Source: Serinicoccus kebangsaanensis (GTDB taxonomy: Bacteria > Actinomycetota > Actinomycetes > Actinomycetales > Dermatophilaceae). Taken from it: 64,000 bases of DNA. The position numbers and the translations under genes are program-made. Below the pieces are notes generated by a model. The model was not told the origin of the DNA. It searched no databases and saw nothing but the letters and a program-made list of their open reading frames with translations. Below, piece by piece: positions 16,881 to 26,849 of this stretch (positions within the stretch are counted from its first letter, which is position 1; the number at the start of each line of letters is the position of its first letter). Where the stretch lies: contig NZ_VSLG01000015.1 of the NCBI RefSeq assembly GCF_008919445.1, positions 24,493 to 88,492 of the forward strand, given 5' to 3'.

Positions 16881-18059
16881 TCAGCGGGTGCCGCGCCACA
16901 GCCGGGGCCCGCCGCCCATCCGGCCGAGCGCCAGCGCCACCTGGAGCACCCAGGCGTCCCGGGCGGTGTGCGGGTCGAGACCGACGAGCTCCTCCACCCG
17001 GCGCAGGCGGTAGCGCACGGTGTTGGGGTGCAGGAAGAGCAGCCGGGCGCTCGCCTCCAGCACCATCCCCTGGTCGAGGTAGGCCTGCACCGTGTCCAGC
17101 AGCGCGGACGGGTGGTCCCGCAGCGGGGCGTAGACCCGGTCCACCAGCATGCGCCGCGCCGGCCCCTCGCCCAGCAGGGCACGCTCGGGGAGCAGCTCGT
17201 CGGCGGCCACCGGACGCGGGGCCGCACCCCACGCCGGGGCCGCGTCCACGCCGGACAGGGCCGCCCGGGCGCTCCGCCCGGCCGCGAAGAGGTGGGGCAC
17301 CCGTGGCCCGACGACGACAGGCCCCTCGCCGAAGGCTCCCACCAGCCGCTCCGCGTCCTCGACCGGCCGGGTCGACCCCCCGAGGACGCACACGATGCGC
17401 CGGTCGTGCGCGGCGGTGAGGCACCGGCGTCCCAGCACCCCGGCGGCGGCGCGCAGCTCCTCGACCACCGGGGTGGGGTCACCCTGCGGCAGCACCCCGG
17501 CGACGACCGCGACGTCGGTGACTCCCTCCCAGCCGAGCTCGGCCGCCCGGGACGCCATCGCGTCGTTGGCCTCCCCACGGACCACGGCGTGGACCACGAG
17601 GGTCTCCAGCCGGGTGTCCCAGCCGCCGCGGTGGTCGGCCGAGCGGGCATACACCCCCGCGGCCGCGAAGGCGAGGTCGCGGGAGTAGCGCAGCACCGCC
17701 TCCCGGAGCGCCTGGGTCTCGTCCGCCGCCACCAGCTCGGGCACGGCCTCCTCGACCGTGACGATCGCGGTGCGCGTCAGGTCCAGGGTCTGGGCGAGGG
17801 TGATCGTGCCCGCCAGGCTGGGCGGTGCGGCCGCGAAGATCTGCCCGGGCGGGCCGGCCCGGGACCCGTCGGCATACCACCCCAGGAGCGATCCGATCCC
17901 GGCCTGGGCCACCAGCGCCACCCAGGAGCGGTCGGCGGCGCCGAGCTCCCGGAACCACTGGTGCTCCGCCTCCATCCGCCGCGTCGCCCGGGTCGCGAGC
18001 TCTCCCGCACGACGGGTCAGGCTCTCGCGCGGCGCCGGGGAGGAGGTGGGCTGCGGCAC
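16881..18059 (-). CDS. fasR: PucR/CdaR-type regulator of fatty acid synthesis (FasR-like)
   Basis: 392 residues from GTG 18059. The C-terminal PucR-type helix-turn-helix is at about 315-375 (LLDTVQAYLDQGMVLEASAR, LFLHPNTVRYRLRRVEELVG); the N-terminal half is the GGDEF-like/sensor part of the CdaR group. Its place just upstream of fabD-fabH-acpP-fabF matches Streptomyces FasR, the activator of that operon. A minus-strand TAGGCT 6 nt before the GTG suggests a leaderless message. The gene symbol is by context and family. Confidence 0.85.
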   Translation of the reverse strand: MPQPTSSPAPRESLTRRAGELATRATRRMEAEHQWFRELGAADRSWVALVAQAGIGSLLGWYADGSRAGPPGQIFAAAPPSLAGTITLAQTLDLTRTAIVTVEEAVPELVAADETQALREAVLRYSRDLAFAAAGVYARSADHRGGWDTRLETLVVHAVVRGEANDAMASRAAELGWEGVTDVAVVAGVLPQGDPTPVVEELRAAAGVLGRRCLTAAHDRRIVCVLGGSTRPVEDAERLVGAFGEGPVVVGPRVPHLFAAGRSARAALSGVDAAPAWGAAPRPVAADELLPERALLGEGPARRMLVDRVYAPLRDHPSALLDTVQAYLDQGMVLEASARLLFLHPNTVRYRLRRVEELVGLDPHTARDAWVLQVALALGRMGGGPRLWRGTR

Positions 18060-18110
18060 TCCGCGAGCCTAACCCCGCGGCGAGCCGGTCGATGGGTGAG
18101 GATCGGGGGT

Positions 18111-19151
18111 ATGCCGACCCACGCACCTCTCGTCCTCGGTCACCGCGGCGCCAGCGGTCACCTCCCGGAGCACACCCTCGCCGCCTACGAGCTCGCGGCC
18201 CGCCAGGGTGCCGACTACCTGGAGCTCGACCTCGTCGCCACGCAGGACGGCGTGCTCGTCGCCCGGCACGAGAACAACATCTGGGGCACGACCGACGTGG
18301 CCGACCGCCCGGAGCTGGCCACCCGCCGGCGGACGTCGACGGTCGACGGCAGGCAGGTGGACGGCGTCTTCACCGAGGACCTCACCCTCGAGGAGCTGCA
18401 GTCGCTGCTGGCGCGGGAGCGCCTCCCCGCGCTGCGCGACACCCGCCACGACGACACCTGGAGGGTGCCGACCTTCGCCGAGATCATCGACCTCCGGGCC
18501 TCGCTGAGCGCCGAGCTGGGGCGCGAGATCGGGCTCTACGTCGAGCTCAAGCACCCCACCCACTTCGCCTCGGTCGGCCTGCCGCTGGAGGAGCGGATGC
18601 TGGCCGACCTGGACGCGGCCGGCCTCGCCTCCGGCGACGGGGCGGACGCGGTCTACGTGCAGTGCTTCGAGCCGGGCAGCCTGCGGCGGATCCGCACCGA
18701 GCTCGGCTCACCGTTGCGGCAGGTGCTCCTGGCGACCGCCTTCGACGACGTCCCCTACGACCTCGTCGCGGCGGGGGAGCGGCGCACCTACGCCGAGCTC
18801 ATGTCGCCGGTCGGCCTGCACGAGCTGGAGGGCGTGATCGACGGCGTCGGCCCCAGCAAGACCATGGTGCTGCCGTGGGACGCGGACGCGTCGCTGGGCG
18901 CGCCGACCTCGCTGGTCGACGACGCGCACGACGCCGGGCTGGTGGTGCACGCGTGGACCTTCCGCGCGGAGAACCGGTTCCTCCCCGCGCCGTGGCGCAG
19001 CGACAACCCCGGCGACCCGCAGGACGCCGCCCACGGCGACCTCGCGGCCGAGGTGCGGGCGCATCTGGACGCCGGGGTGGACGGCATCTTCACCGACCAC
19101 CCCGACCTGGTGGTCCAGGCGCTGCGCGGCGGGCAGGCCGCCGGCGGCTGA
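18111..19151 (+). CDS. Glycerophosphodiester phosphodiesterase
   Basis: 346 residues from ATG 18111. LVLGHRGASGHLPEHTLAAY holds the two catalytic His with the metal-binding Glu downstream, and YLELDLVATQDGVLVARHEN holds ExD and the second His. The C-terminal DGIFTDHPDL closes the TIM barrel. It cleaves glycerophosphodiesters to glycerol-3-phosphate and an alcohol. No signal peptide is visible, unlike secreted GlpQ, so it is probably cytosolic. The start codon lies inside a GGTATGCC word. Confidence 0.92.
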   Translation: MPTHAPLVLGHRGASGHLPEHTLAAYELAARQGADYLELDLVATQDGVLVARHENNIWGTTDVADRPELATRRRTSTVDGRQVDGVFTEDLTLEELQSLLARERLPALRDTRHDDTWRVPTFAEIIDLRASLSAELGREIGLYVELKHPTHFASVGLPLEERMLADLDAAGLASGDGADAVYVQCFEPGSLRRIRTELGSPLRQVLLATAFDDVPYDLVAAGERRTYAELMSPVGLHELEGVIDGVGPSKTMVLPWDADASLGAPTSLVDDAHDAGLVVHAWTFRAENRFLPAPWRSDNPGDPQDAAHGDLAAEVRAHLDAGVDGIFTDHPDLVVQALRGGQAAGG

Positions 19152-19162
19152 GCGCCGGTGGC

Positions 19163-21916
19163 TCAGGCGTCGCCGCCCGCCGTGCCGGACGTGCCGGCGG
19201 TGACGTCGAGCAGGCGGTACTTCTCGGCCGCGTCCCGAGGCACCTGCGGGTCCAGCTCGCCCCGGTCGGCCAGCATCTGCAGCGCCTTGACCGCCATCGA
19301 CGGGCCGTCGATGTGGAAGAAGCGCCGCGCCGCCGCGCGGGTGTCGGCGAAGCCGAAGCCGTCGGCCCCGAGGGCGTAGTAGTCCTCCGGCACCCAGGGG
19401 GCGATCTGGTCCTGCACGGCGCGCATGTAGTCGCTCGTCGCCACGATCGGGCCGGTCCCCTCGGACAGCCGTCGGGTGACGTAGGGCACCCGACGCTCCT
19501 GCTCCGGGTGCAGGAAGGCGTCGTCGTCGCACGCCATCGCCTCGCGGCGCAGCTCGGACCACGAGGTGACCGACCACACGTCGGAGCTGACGCCCCAGTC
19601 CTCGCGCAGCAGCTCGGCCGCCTCCAGCGCCCACGGCACCCCGACGCCCGAGCCGAGCAGCCGCACGTGCTTGCCCTCCTGCGGCTCCTCCGCGGCGATC
19701 CGGTGCATACCCGCGAGGATGCCCTCGACGTCGACGTCCTCGGGCTGCGCCGGCTGGACCATCGGCTCGTTGTAGACGGTGAGGTAGTAGATGATCTCCT
19801 CGGGGTTCTCGCCGTACATCCGCTCCAGCGCGTCCGGGAGGATGTGTGCCAGCTCGTAGGCGTAGGCCGGGTCGTAGGCGACGACCGCGGGGTTGGTCGA
19901 GGCCAGCAGCGGCGAGTGGCCGTCCGCGTGCTGCAGACCCTCCCCGGTGAGCGTCGTGCGACCGGCCGTCGCGCCGATCATGAAGCCCTTGGCCAGCTGG
20001 TCGGCCGCGGCCCAGATGCCGTCACCGGTGCGCTGGAAGCCGAACATCGAGTAGAAGATGTAGAACGGCACCATCGGCACCTGCTGGGTGTCGTAAGAGG
20101 TCCCGGCGGCGCTGAACGCCGCCACCGATCCCGCCTCGTTGATGCCGACGTGAAGGATCTGGCCCTGCTCGGACTCCTTGTAGGCCAGCATCAGGTCGGC
20201 GTCCACGGACGTGTAGTTCTGCCCGTGCACGTTGTAGATCTTGGCGGTGGGGAAGAAGCTGTCCATCCCGAAGGTGCGGGCCTCGTCCGGGATGATCGGC
20301 ACGATGTGCTTGCCGAACTCCTTGTCCCTCATCCACTCCTTGAAGATGCGGACCAGCGCCATCGTGGTCGCGACCTCCTGCTTGCCCGACCCCTTCTTCG
20401 CGACGTCGTAGGTCTTCTCGGCGGGCAGCGGCAGCCGCGCGTCGGAGGGCTGGCGCCTGGGCAGGTAGCCACCGAGGGTCTCCCGGCGCTGGTGGAGGTA
20501 TCTGATCGCCTCGTCGTCCTGGCCCGGGTGGTAGTACGGCGGCTTGTAGGGGTCGGCCTCGAGCTGCTCGTCGGTGATCGGGATCTGCAGGCCGTCCCGG
20601 AACGCCTTGAGGTCGTCCAGGCTGAGCTTCTTCATCTGGTGGGTGGCGTTGCGGCCCGCGAAGCGGGTGCCGAGGGAGTAGCCCTTGATCGTGTGCGCCA
20701 GGATCACCGTCGGCTGACCGGTGTGGTCCATCGCCGCCTGGTAGGCGGCGAAGACCTTGCGGTAGTCGTGGCCGCCGCGCTTGAGCTTCCACCAGATGTC
20801 CTCGTCGCTCCAGTCCTTGACCAGCTCCTTGGTGCGGGGGTCCCGCCCGAAGAAGTGGTCCCGGATCCAGGCGCCGTCGTTGGCGCGGAAGGTCTGGAAG
20901 TCGCCGTCCGGCGTGGTGTTCATGAGGTTGACGAGCGCGCCGGAGGTGTCGTTCTCGATGAGGCTGTCCCAGCCACGGCCCCAGAGGACCTTGATGACGT
21001 TCCACCCGGCACCGCGGAAGAAGCTCTCCAGCTCCTGGACGATCTTGCCGTTGCCGCGCACCGGGCCGTCGAGCCGCTGCAGGTTGCAGTTCACCACGAA
21101 GGTGAGGTTGTCGAGCTCGTCGTTGGCGGCGACCTGGAGCAGCCCACGCGACTCGGGCTCGTCCATCTCGCCGTCGCCGAGGAAGGCCCACACGTGCTGC
21201 TGGCTGGTGTCCTTCAGCCCGCGGTTGTGGAGGTACTTGTTGAACGACGCCTGGTAGATCGCGTTCATCGGGCCCAGCCCCATGGACACGGTGGGGAACT
21301 GCCAGAAGTCCGGCATGGAGCGGGGGTGCGGGTAGGACGGGACGGTCTTGACGTCGTCCCGCAGCCCCTTGCTCTTCTCCTGCCGGAAGCCGTCGAGGTC
21401 GGCCTCGGTGAGCCGACCCTCGAGGAAGGCCCGGGCGTAGATCCCCGGCGAGGCGTGACCCTGGAAGAAGACCTGGTCGCCGCCGCCCTCGTGGTCCCGG
21501 CCGCGCCAGAAGTGGTTGAAGCCGACCTCCGTGAGGGTGGCCTGCGAGGCATACGTCGAGATGTGTCCGCCCACCGAGATGTCGGGGTGCTGCGCGCGGT
21601 GCACCATCACCGCGGCGTTCCACCGCATCCAGGCGCGGTAGCGGCGCTCGACGTCCTCGTCGCCGGGGAAGTCCGCCTCCTGCTCCGGCGTGATCGTGTT
21701 GATGTAGTCGGTGGTCACCAGCGAGGGGATGCCGACCTGGGAGTCACGTGCCCGTTCCAGCATCCTGAGCATGAGGTAACGGGCCCGCTGCCGACCGCCG
21801 CTGTCGATGGCGGCGTCCAACGAGTCCAGCCACTCCTGCGTCTCCTCGGGGTCCGTGTCCGGGACCTGGGTCGGGAGACCGTTCAGGATGGGGCCGGTGG
21901 AGCGCTCCTCGGTCAT
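19163..21916 (-). CDS. aceE: Pyruvate dehydrogenase E1 component, homodimeric type
   Basis: 917 residues, full length for the AceE family. It decarboxylates pyruvate with thiamine diphosphate and feeds acetyl-CoA production. The TPP motif region is [14 protein letters not shown] with [32 protein letters not shown] and [16 protein letters not shown] are the family blocks near the active site. The following divergent DUF3052 and AhpE genes repeat the order known around mycobacterial aceE. Confidence 0.97.
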   Translation of the reverse strand: MTEERSTGPILNGLPTQVPDTDPEETQEWLDSLDAAIDSGGRQRARYLMLRMLERARDSQVGIPSLVTTDYINTITPEQEADFPGDEDVERRYRAWMRWNAAVMVHRAQHPDISVGGHISTYASQATLTEVGFNHFWRGRDHEGGGDQVFFQGHASPGIYARAFLEGRLTEADLDGFRQEKSKGLRDDVKTVPSYPHPRSMPDFWQFPTVSMGLGPMNAIYQASFNKYLHNRGLKDTSQQHVWAFLGDGEMDEPESRGLLQVAANDELDNLTFVVNCNLQRLDGPVRGNGKIVQELESFFRGAGWNVIKVLWGRGWDSLIENDTSGALVNLMNTTPDGDFQTFRANDGAWIRDHFFGRDPRTKELVKDWSDEDIWWKLKRGGHDYRKVFAAYQAAMDHTGQPTVILAHTIKGYSLGTRFAGRNATHQMKKLSLDDLKAFRDGLQIPITDEQLEADPYKPPYYHPGQDDEAIRYLHQRRETLGGYLPRRQPSDARLPLPAEKTYDVAKKGSGKQEVATTMALVRIFKEWMRDKEFGKHIVPIIPDEARTFGMDSFFPTAKIYNVHGQNYTSVDADLMLAYKESEQGQILHVGINEAGSVAAFSAAGTSYDTQQVPMVPFYIFYSMFGFQRTGDGIWAAADQLAKGFMIGATAGRTTLTGEGLQHADGHSPLLASTNPAVVAYDPAYAYELAHILPDALERMYGENPEEIIYYLTVYNEPMVQPAQPEDVDVEGILAGMHRIAAEEPQEGKHVRLLGSGVGVPWALEAAELLREDWGVSSDVWSVTSWSELRREAMACDDDAFLHPEQERRVPYVTRRLSEGTGPIVATSDYMRAVQDQIAPWVPEDYYALGADGFGFADTRAAARRFFHIDGPSMAVKALQMLADRGELDPQVPRDAAEKYRLLDVTAGTSGTAGGDA

Positions 21917-21956
21917 CAGGTGTGATCCTTCCTCCAGGGGGTGACCCGCTCAGTCT

Positions 21957-21971
21957 GTCACGCCCGGTGAC
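21957..21971. promoter_or_regulatory. Inverted repeat in the aceE/DUF3052 divergent gap
   Basis: GTCAC-GCCCG-GTGAC lies about 40 nt upstream of aceE in the divergent region. It could be an operator for either gene. No regulator is linked, so this is only a candidate. Confidence 0.25.
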
Positions 21972-22041
21972 GTAGCGTCCGCCGCGGCCGGTCGGGGGTG
22001 CCTTTACCTCGCGGGGCGGCTTCTGCTTGTCTAGTCACACC

Positions 22042-22488
22042 ATGGACGGGCAGAACAGGACGGAGCAGCAGCCGGGTGCGGACGACGAGGGAACCGACCC
22101 GCTGGTCGGACCGATGCGCAAGCTCGGGCTGCGCGAGGGGCAGATCGTCGTCGAGTACGGCGACGACGAGGACGTCGAGCCCGGTGTCCGGCCCGCGACC
22201 GAGACCGTGGTCGGCAGCCCTGTCGAGCCCGACGGCTACGACGGCGTCGTGGACGTGGTGCTCCTCTGGTGGCGCGACGGCGAGGGCGACCTGGCCGACG
22301 AGCTGATGGACACCCTCACCACGCTCGAGGAGGGTGGCTGCGTCGTGCTGCTCACCCCCGGGGCCGGCCGTGAGGACCGCGTGCCGGCCGCGGACGTGCA
22401 GGACGCCTGCACCACGTGCTCGATGATCGCCTCCGGCGCCGTGAACCTCGGCGGCTGGATCGGGCAGCGCCTGGTGGGGCGGAAGTGA
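22042..22488 (+). CDS. DUF3052 family protein
   Basis: 148 residues from ATG 22042. GPMRKLGLREGQIVVEYGDD, DVVLLWWRDGEGDLADELMD and AVNLGGWIGQRLVGRK are the family blocks. The fold resembles a degenerate nucleotide-binding domain. It has no established role, but the order aceE-DUF3052-AhpE is conserved in actinobacteria. Its stop overlaps the GTG of the next gene, so the two are co-translated. Confidence 0.88.
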   Translation: MDGQNRTEQQPGADDEGTDPLVGPMRKLGLREGQIVVEYGDDEDVEPGVRPATETVVGSPVEPDGYDGVVDVVLLWWRDGEGDLADELMDTLTTLEEGGCVVLLTPGAGREDRVPAADVQDACTTCSMIASGAVNLGGWIGQRLVGRK

Positions 22489-22961
22489 GCGCGACCCTGG
22501 CGACCTGCCCGCAGGTGGGGGAGCGGGCACCCGACCTGACGCTGACCGACCAGGCCGGCGACCGGCATACCCTCTCCCGGGCGGTGGCCGACCGGCACGC
22601 GCTGCTCGTCTTCTACCCCTTCGCCTTCTCCTCCATCTGCACCGGTGAGCTGCTGGAGATCCAGCTCAACATCGACGAGTTCGTCAACGACCGGGTCCAG
22701 GTCTACGGCGTCTCCTGCGACCCGGTCCACGCCATCCGCGCCTGGGCGGCGCGCGAGGGCTACCGCTTCCCGCTGCTGTCCGACTTCTGGCCGCACGGGG
22801 AGGCCGCCCGGGCCTACGGCGTCTTCGACGAGGACTCCGGTATGTCTGTGCGCGGCACCTTCCTCGTCGACCCCTCGATGACCGTGCGCTGGAACCTCGT
22901 CCACCCGGCCGGGGAGGCGCGGGAGATCGGCGCGCTGCACCAGGCGGTCCGCGACCTGTAA
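22485..22961 (+). CDS. ahpE: One-cysteine peroxiredoxin, AhpE type
   Basis: 158 residues from GTG 22485 (GTGA overlap with the DUF3052 stop). The peroxidatic Cys is in FAFSSICTGELLEIQ, within the usual P-x3-T/S-x2-C environment, and no resolving Cys is placed as in two-Cys AhpC. It reduces hydroperoxides in the cytosol. The nearest known relative by layout is mycobacterial AhpE. The stop TAA lies inside TAACAAT, a good -10 for the tRNA downstream. Confidence 0.9.
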   Translation: MSATLATCPQVGERAPDLTLTDQAGDRHTLSRAVADRHALLVFYPFAFSSICTGELLEIQLNIDEFVNDRVQVYGVSCDPVHAIRAWAAREGYRFPLLSDFWPHGEAARAYGVFDEDSGMSVRGTFLVDPSMTVRWNLVHPAGEAREIGALHQAVRDL

Positions 22962-22987
22962 CAATGGCGCGCACACACCCGTGTGAG

Positions 22988-23060
22988 GGGCCTGTAGCTC
23001 AGTTGGTAGAGCGCCGCGTTTACACCGCGTAGGTCGTCGGTTCGAGCCCGGCCGGGCCCA
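22988..23060 (+). tRNA. tRNA-Val (TAC)
   Basis: Acceptor GGGCCTG pairs with CGGGCCC and the discriminator is A at 23060. The anticodon TAC lies at 23021-23023, with TTCGAGC in the T arm. The anticodon stem has one unpaired C-T position at its top. CCA is not encoded; the next gene's GTG begins 2 nt after the tRNA. Confidence 0.93.
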
Positions 23061-23061
23061 C

Positions 23062-23973
23062 GTGAAAGGCAGCACAGCCGAGGTCGGCGTCCCCCTGGCC
23101 GACGTGATCGCCTCCCTGGAGGAGCTCTACCCTCCCGGCACCGCCCAGTCGTGGGACCGCGTGGGCCTGGTCACCGGTGACCCGGAGCAGAGCGTGCGCC
23201 GCGTGCTCGTCGCGGTCGACCCGACGCTCGAGGTCGTCGCCGAGGCGGTGCGCACGGGTGCCGACCTCATCGTCACCCACCACCCGCTGCTGCTGCGTGG
23301 TGTCCACTCCGTGGCCACCACCAGCGCCAAGGGCGCCACCGTCACCGAGCTCGTGGTCAACGACATCGCGCTCTACTGCGCGCACACCAACGCCGACGTG
23401 GCCGACCCCGGGGTGGGCCAGGCGCTGGCCGCCGCCTGCGGGCTCGCGGCGACCGAGCCGCTCACCGTGACCGAGGAGCAGGAGCTGGGCCGGGTCGGCG
23501 AGCTGGCCGAGCCGGTCACGCTGCGTGCCTTCGCCTCCCGGCTGGCCGCGGCTCTCCCGCCGACCGCGGGGGGTGTGCGGGTGAGCGGAGACCCGGAGGG
23601 GCAGGTCCGCCGCGTCGCCGTCCTCGGGGGAGCGGGCGACGGGGAGTTCGGGGCCGTCCGGCGCTCCGGCGCGGACGTCTACGTGACCGCGGACCTGCGC
23701 CACCACCCCGCGCTGGAGGCCCGGGAGGAGGCGTATGCCGCCGCCCGCGCCGGGCGGCCGGCGACGCCCTACCTCGTCGACGCCGGGCACTACGCGAGCG
23801 AGTGGCTCTGGCTGCCAGGGTTGCGCGAGCTCCTGCGCAGCAGGCTCGACGTCGACGTGGACATCTCGACGGTGTCCACCGACCCCTGGGACTTCGTCGT
23901 CGGCGCCACGAGCACGTCGGACGAGCCCTCCGTTGCCTCCCCCGCCCACCCGTCCGAAGGAGACCGAACGTGA
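23062..23973 (+). CDS. Nif3-like dinuclear metal-centre protein
   Basis: 303 residues. The metal motifs are VTHHPLLLRGVHSV (two His), YCAHTNADVADPG (His, Asp), and a C-terminal DAGHYASEWLWLPGLRELL (His, Glu). This matches the widespread Nif3/YbgI hexamer, whose activity is unsettled (GTP cyclohydrolase-like or a metal chaperone have been proposed). GTG 23062 begins 2 nt after tRNA-Val, so tRNA 3' processing would leave an almost leaderless message. No downstream start keeps the conserved DVIASLEELYPP block intact. Confidence 0.88.
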   Translation: MKGSTAEVGVPLADVIASLEELYPPGTAQSWDRVGLVTGDPEQSVRRVLVAVDPTLEVVAEAVRTGADLIVTHHPLLLRGVHSVATTSAKGATVTELVVNDIALYCAHTNADVADPGVGQALAAACGLAATEPLTVTEEQELGRVGELAEPVTLRAFASRLAAALPPTAGGVRVSGDPEGQVRRVAVLGGAGDGEFGAVRRSGADVYVTADLRHHPALEAREEAYAAARAGRPATPYLVDAGHYASEWLWLPGLRELLRSRLDVDVDISTVSTDPWDFVVGATSTSDEPSVASPAHPSEGDRT

Positions 23974-24707
23974 AGGCCACCCCCGAGATGCAGGCCCGGC
24001 TGCTGGAGCTGCAGGACCTGGACACCCGGATCGCCCAGCTCGAGCACCGGCTCGCGAGCCTGCCCGAGCAGGTCGACATCAGCCGGATGGAGGGCGAGGA
24101 GCCCGGCCTCCAGGCGGACGTGGTGCGCACCGGCACCGAGGTGAGCGACCTCGAGCGGGAGGTCGCGAAGGCCGAGGCGGCGGTGCAGCAGGTCCGTGAC
24201 CGGGCCGCGCGGGACCAGCAGCGGCTGGAGGCCGGCACCGGGAGCGCCAAGGACCTGCAGGGGCTGCAGCACGAGCTGGAGTCGCTCGCGCGGCGGCAGA
24301 CGGTGCTGGAGGACGAGGAGCTCGAGGTGATGGAGCGGGTCGAGCAGGCCCAGGAGGCCGAGCGGGCCGCGACCGCCGCCCGGGACGAGCACGCCTCCCG
24401 GCTGGGTGAGCTGCGGTCCGTGCGCGACGAGAAGTCCGCCGCCATCGGCAGCGAGCGGGACGACGTGGCCGCCGGGCGCGAGGCGATCGTCGCCGACCTG
24501 TCCGCCGAGCTGCTCGCGCTCTACGAGCGGCTCCGGACCCAGCTGGGCTCGGGCGCGGCACAGCTGCAGCAGCGCCGGTGCGGCGGGTGCCGCCTGGAGC
24601 TCAACGCGGTCGACCTCGGACGGATCAGGGCGGCCGCCGAGGACGAGGTGGTCCGCTGCGAGGAGTGCGGGCGGATCCTGGTCCGCACGGCGGAGTCCGG
24701 CCTGTGA
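23970..24707 (+). CDS. Coiled-coil zinc-ribbon protein (CT398/C4-type)
   Basis: 245 residues from GTG 23970, overlapping the Nif3 stop (GTGA), with AAGGAGA upstream. Residues about 5-185 are a long antiparallel coiled coil. The C-terminus carries four zinc-binding Cys in RRCGGCRLELN and VRCEECGRILV. The family is present next to Nif3 and the RNase H fusion in mycobacteria and streptomycetes. Its function is unproven; nucleic acid binding or a scaffold role is inferred from the fold. Confidence 0.87.
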   Translation: MKATPEMQARLLELQDLDTRIAQLEHRLASLPEQVDISRMEGEEPGLQADVVRTGTEVSDLEREVAKAEAAVQQVRDRAARDQQRLEAGTGSAKDLQGLQHELESLARRQTVLEDEELEVMERVEQAQEAERAATAARDEHASRLGELRSVRDEKSAAIGSERDDVAAGREAIVADLSAELLALYERLRTQLGSGAAQLQQRRCGGCRLELNAVDLGRIRAAAEDEVVRCEECGRILVRTAESGL

Positions 24708-25894
24708 CGCCGCGCGCCCTGGTCGTCGAGGCCGACGGCGGGTCGCGCGGGAACCCCGGGGTCGCGGGCTACGGCGCCCTCGTCCGGGACGCCAGGACCG
24801 GGGAGCTGCTCGCCGAGCGTGCGGCCCCCCTGGGCAAGGCGTCCAACAACGTCGCGGAGTACACCGGGCTGATCGAAGGGCTGCGCGCGGTGCTCGAGCT
24901 CGACCTGGCCACCGACGCCTCCGTGGAGGTCAGGATGGACTCCAAGCTGGTCGTCGAGCAGATGGCCGGCCGGTGGAAGATCAAGCACGAGGACATGCGC
25001 CGGCTGGCGCTGGACGCGCGCCGGCTGGTGCAGGACATCCAGAGCCGGGGCGGAGCGGTCGACTTCACCTGGATCCCCCGCGGCGAGAACGCGGCCGCGG
25101 ACGCGCTCTCCAACGACGGCATGGACGGGCATACCGTCCGCCGCGACCACACCGGCGCACCGGGAGTGGCCGGGTCGACGGATGACGCTGCGGAGGACGC
25201 CCGGACCGAGGCCTACATCTCGGACGAGACCGTGCCGGTCCTGGAGGGGCCCACCCGCCTCGTCCTGGTCCGGCACGGCGTCACGGACTTCACCGTGCAG
25301 CACCGGATGGACGGTCGGGGTGGGGCCGACCCGAGCCTCAACGACGACGGAGTCCGCCAGGCGGAGGCGGCGGCCGGTGCGGTGCGGGCGCTGCTGTCCC
25401 GCTCGGACGGCGGGACCCCCCGGGTGGTGTCCTCCTCGCTGAGCCGCGCGCGGCAGACGGGCGAGGCCGTCGCCGCGGCGCTCGGCGTGCGGCGTGAGGA
25501 GGACCGCGACTGGGACGAGCAGTCCTTCGGCGACTGGGACGGGCGGGCGATGCCGGCCCTCGCCGCCCGGGAGCCGGACGACGTGGCGCGGCTGCGCAGC
25601 GACCTCGACTTCGCCCGGCCCGGGGGTGAGTCGCGCCGGGAGCTGGACGAGCGCGTGGCTCAGGCCCTGGACCGGGCGCTCGAGCCTGGTGGCACGGTCG
25701 TGGTGGCGACCCACCGGGTGGCGATCATGTCGGTGCTGTGCCGGGTGCTCGGGGTCGACCACGAGCGCGGCTGGAGCATCGCCACCGGCCCGGCCTCGCT
25801 CACCGCGGTCGAGTTCTGGCCCGACGGCGGGGTGCAGGTGGCCTTCGTCAACGACACCCAGCACCTGCACGACCTGCGCCGGACCGATCCCTAG
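24704..25894 (+). CDS. Bifunctional RNase H / histidine phosphatase
   Basis: 396 residues from GTG 24704, overlapping the previous stop. The N-terminal RNase H fold (about 1-130) has VEADGGSRGNPGVAGYG, NVAEYTGLIEGL and RMDSKLVVEQMAGRWK, with the last acidic residue in NAAADALSND. The C-terminal phosphoglycerate-mutase-like domain (about 180-390) has the catalytic LVLVRHGVTDF and the second His in VVVATHRVAIMS. It removes RNA from RNA:DNA hybrids; the phosphatase half resembles CobC alpha-ribazole phosphatase. This fusion is typical of actinobacteria. Its TAG stop is part of the next gene's -10 box. Confidence 0.93.
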   Translation: MTPRALVVEADGGSRGNPGVAGYGALVRDARTGELLAERAAPLGKASNNVAEYTGLIEGLRAVLELDLATDASVEVRMDSKLVVEQMAGRWKIKHEDMRRLALDARRLVQDIQSRGGAVDFTWIPRGENAAADALSNDGMDGHTVRRDHTGAPGVAGSTDDAAEDARTEAYISDETVPVLEGPTRLVLVRHGVTDFTVQHRMDGRGGADPSLNDDGVRQAEAAAGAVRALLSRSDGGTPRVVSSSLSRARQTGEAVAAALGVRREEDRDWDEQSFGDWDGRAMPALAAREPDDVARLRSDLDFARPGGESRRELDERVAQALDRALEPGGTVVVATHRVAIMSVLCRVLGVDHERGWSIATGPASLTAVEFWPDGGVQVAFVNDTQHLHDLRRTDP

Positions 25895-25904
25895 GCTGGC
25901 CGCC

Positions 25905-26849
25905 GTGGAGGTCTTCCCCGAGGGTCTGGAGCCCATGAGCCGCAGCCGGGCGACGCCGGAGGAGGCCTACGCCGCGAACCGGGACAACTGGGACGGCCGG
26001 GCCCAGGTGCACGCCGCCAGCGCGACCTACGACCTCGACGGCCTGGTCTCCGACCCCACCCGGGTGAGCGCCGTCGTGCGCCGGGACCTCGAGATCCTGG
26101 CGCCGCACCTGCCCGACGCCGACCGTCGGCAGGGCAGCGACGGCATACCCCGGCTGGACGGGCTCGACCTGTGCCACCTGCAGTGCCACATCGGGACCGA
26201 CACCCTCGGCCTGGCGCGCCGCGGCGCGCGATGCACCGGCGTCGACCTCTCGCCCCGGTCGCTCCGGATCGCCCGTGACCTCGCCGCCCGCGCCGGGCAG
26301 GAGATCAGGTATGTCGAGGCCAACGTGCTGGACGCCGCGGCGGCGGTCGGCACGCAGTTCGACCTCGTGCACACCTCCATCGGGACCATCTGCTGGCTCC
26401 AGGACCTGGCGGGGTGGGGCAGACAGGTCGCCGGGCTGCTGCGCCCGGGTGGGACGTTCTTCTTCCGCGACAGCCATCCGATGTCGAACCTCATGCTGGA
26501 CACGGACCCGTCGGTGATGACCCCGGCCTACGGCTACTTCCCGCTCCCCCCGGGTGAGGTCTTCACCCACGACGACGGCGTGACCTACACCGACGGGGAC
26601 ACCTCGCCCATCACGCAGCCGCGCAACTACGAGTGGTCCCACCCGGTCTCGGAGACCCTCATGGCCCTGGTCGACGCCGGTCTGCAGCTCGTGGAGGTCG
26701 GTGAGCACCAGGACCTGCCGTGGCCGCAGCACCCGTCGATGACGGTGGAGGGCGAGGCCTGGGTGCTGCCGGAGCCGTGGCGCAGCCAGGTGCCGGTGGC
26801 GCTCAGCGTGGTGGCCCGCAGGCCCCCGCTCCGACCGACCACGGGATAG
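25905..26849 (+). CDS. Class I SAM-dependent methyltransferase
   Basis: 314 residues from GTG 25905. TAGGCT at 25892-25897 lies 7 nt upstream, so the transcript is probably leaderless; ATG 25935 is an alternative. The SAM-binding motif I region is DLCHLQCHIGTDTLGLARRG, with motif II ARCTGVDLSPRSL. The substrate is not recognisable. The stop lies inside the first arm of a 28-bp hairpin. One codon is ATA, within a GGCATACC word. Confidence 0.85.
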   Translation: MEVFPEGLEPMSRSRATPEEAYAANRDNWDGRAQVHAASATYDLDGLVSDPTRVSAVVRRDLEILAPHLPDADRRQGSDGIPRLDGLDLCHLQCHIGTDTLGLARRGARCTGVDLSPRSLRIARDLAARAGQEIRYVEANVLDAAAAVGTQFDLVHTSIGTICWLQDLAGWGRQVAGLLRPGGTFFFRDSHPMSNLMLDTDPSVMTPAYGYFPLPPGEVFTHDDGVTYTDGDTSPITQPRNYEWSHPVSETLMALVDAGLQLVEVGEHQDLPWPQHPSMTVEGEAWVLPEPWRSQVPVALSVVARRPPLRPTTG

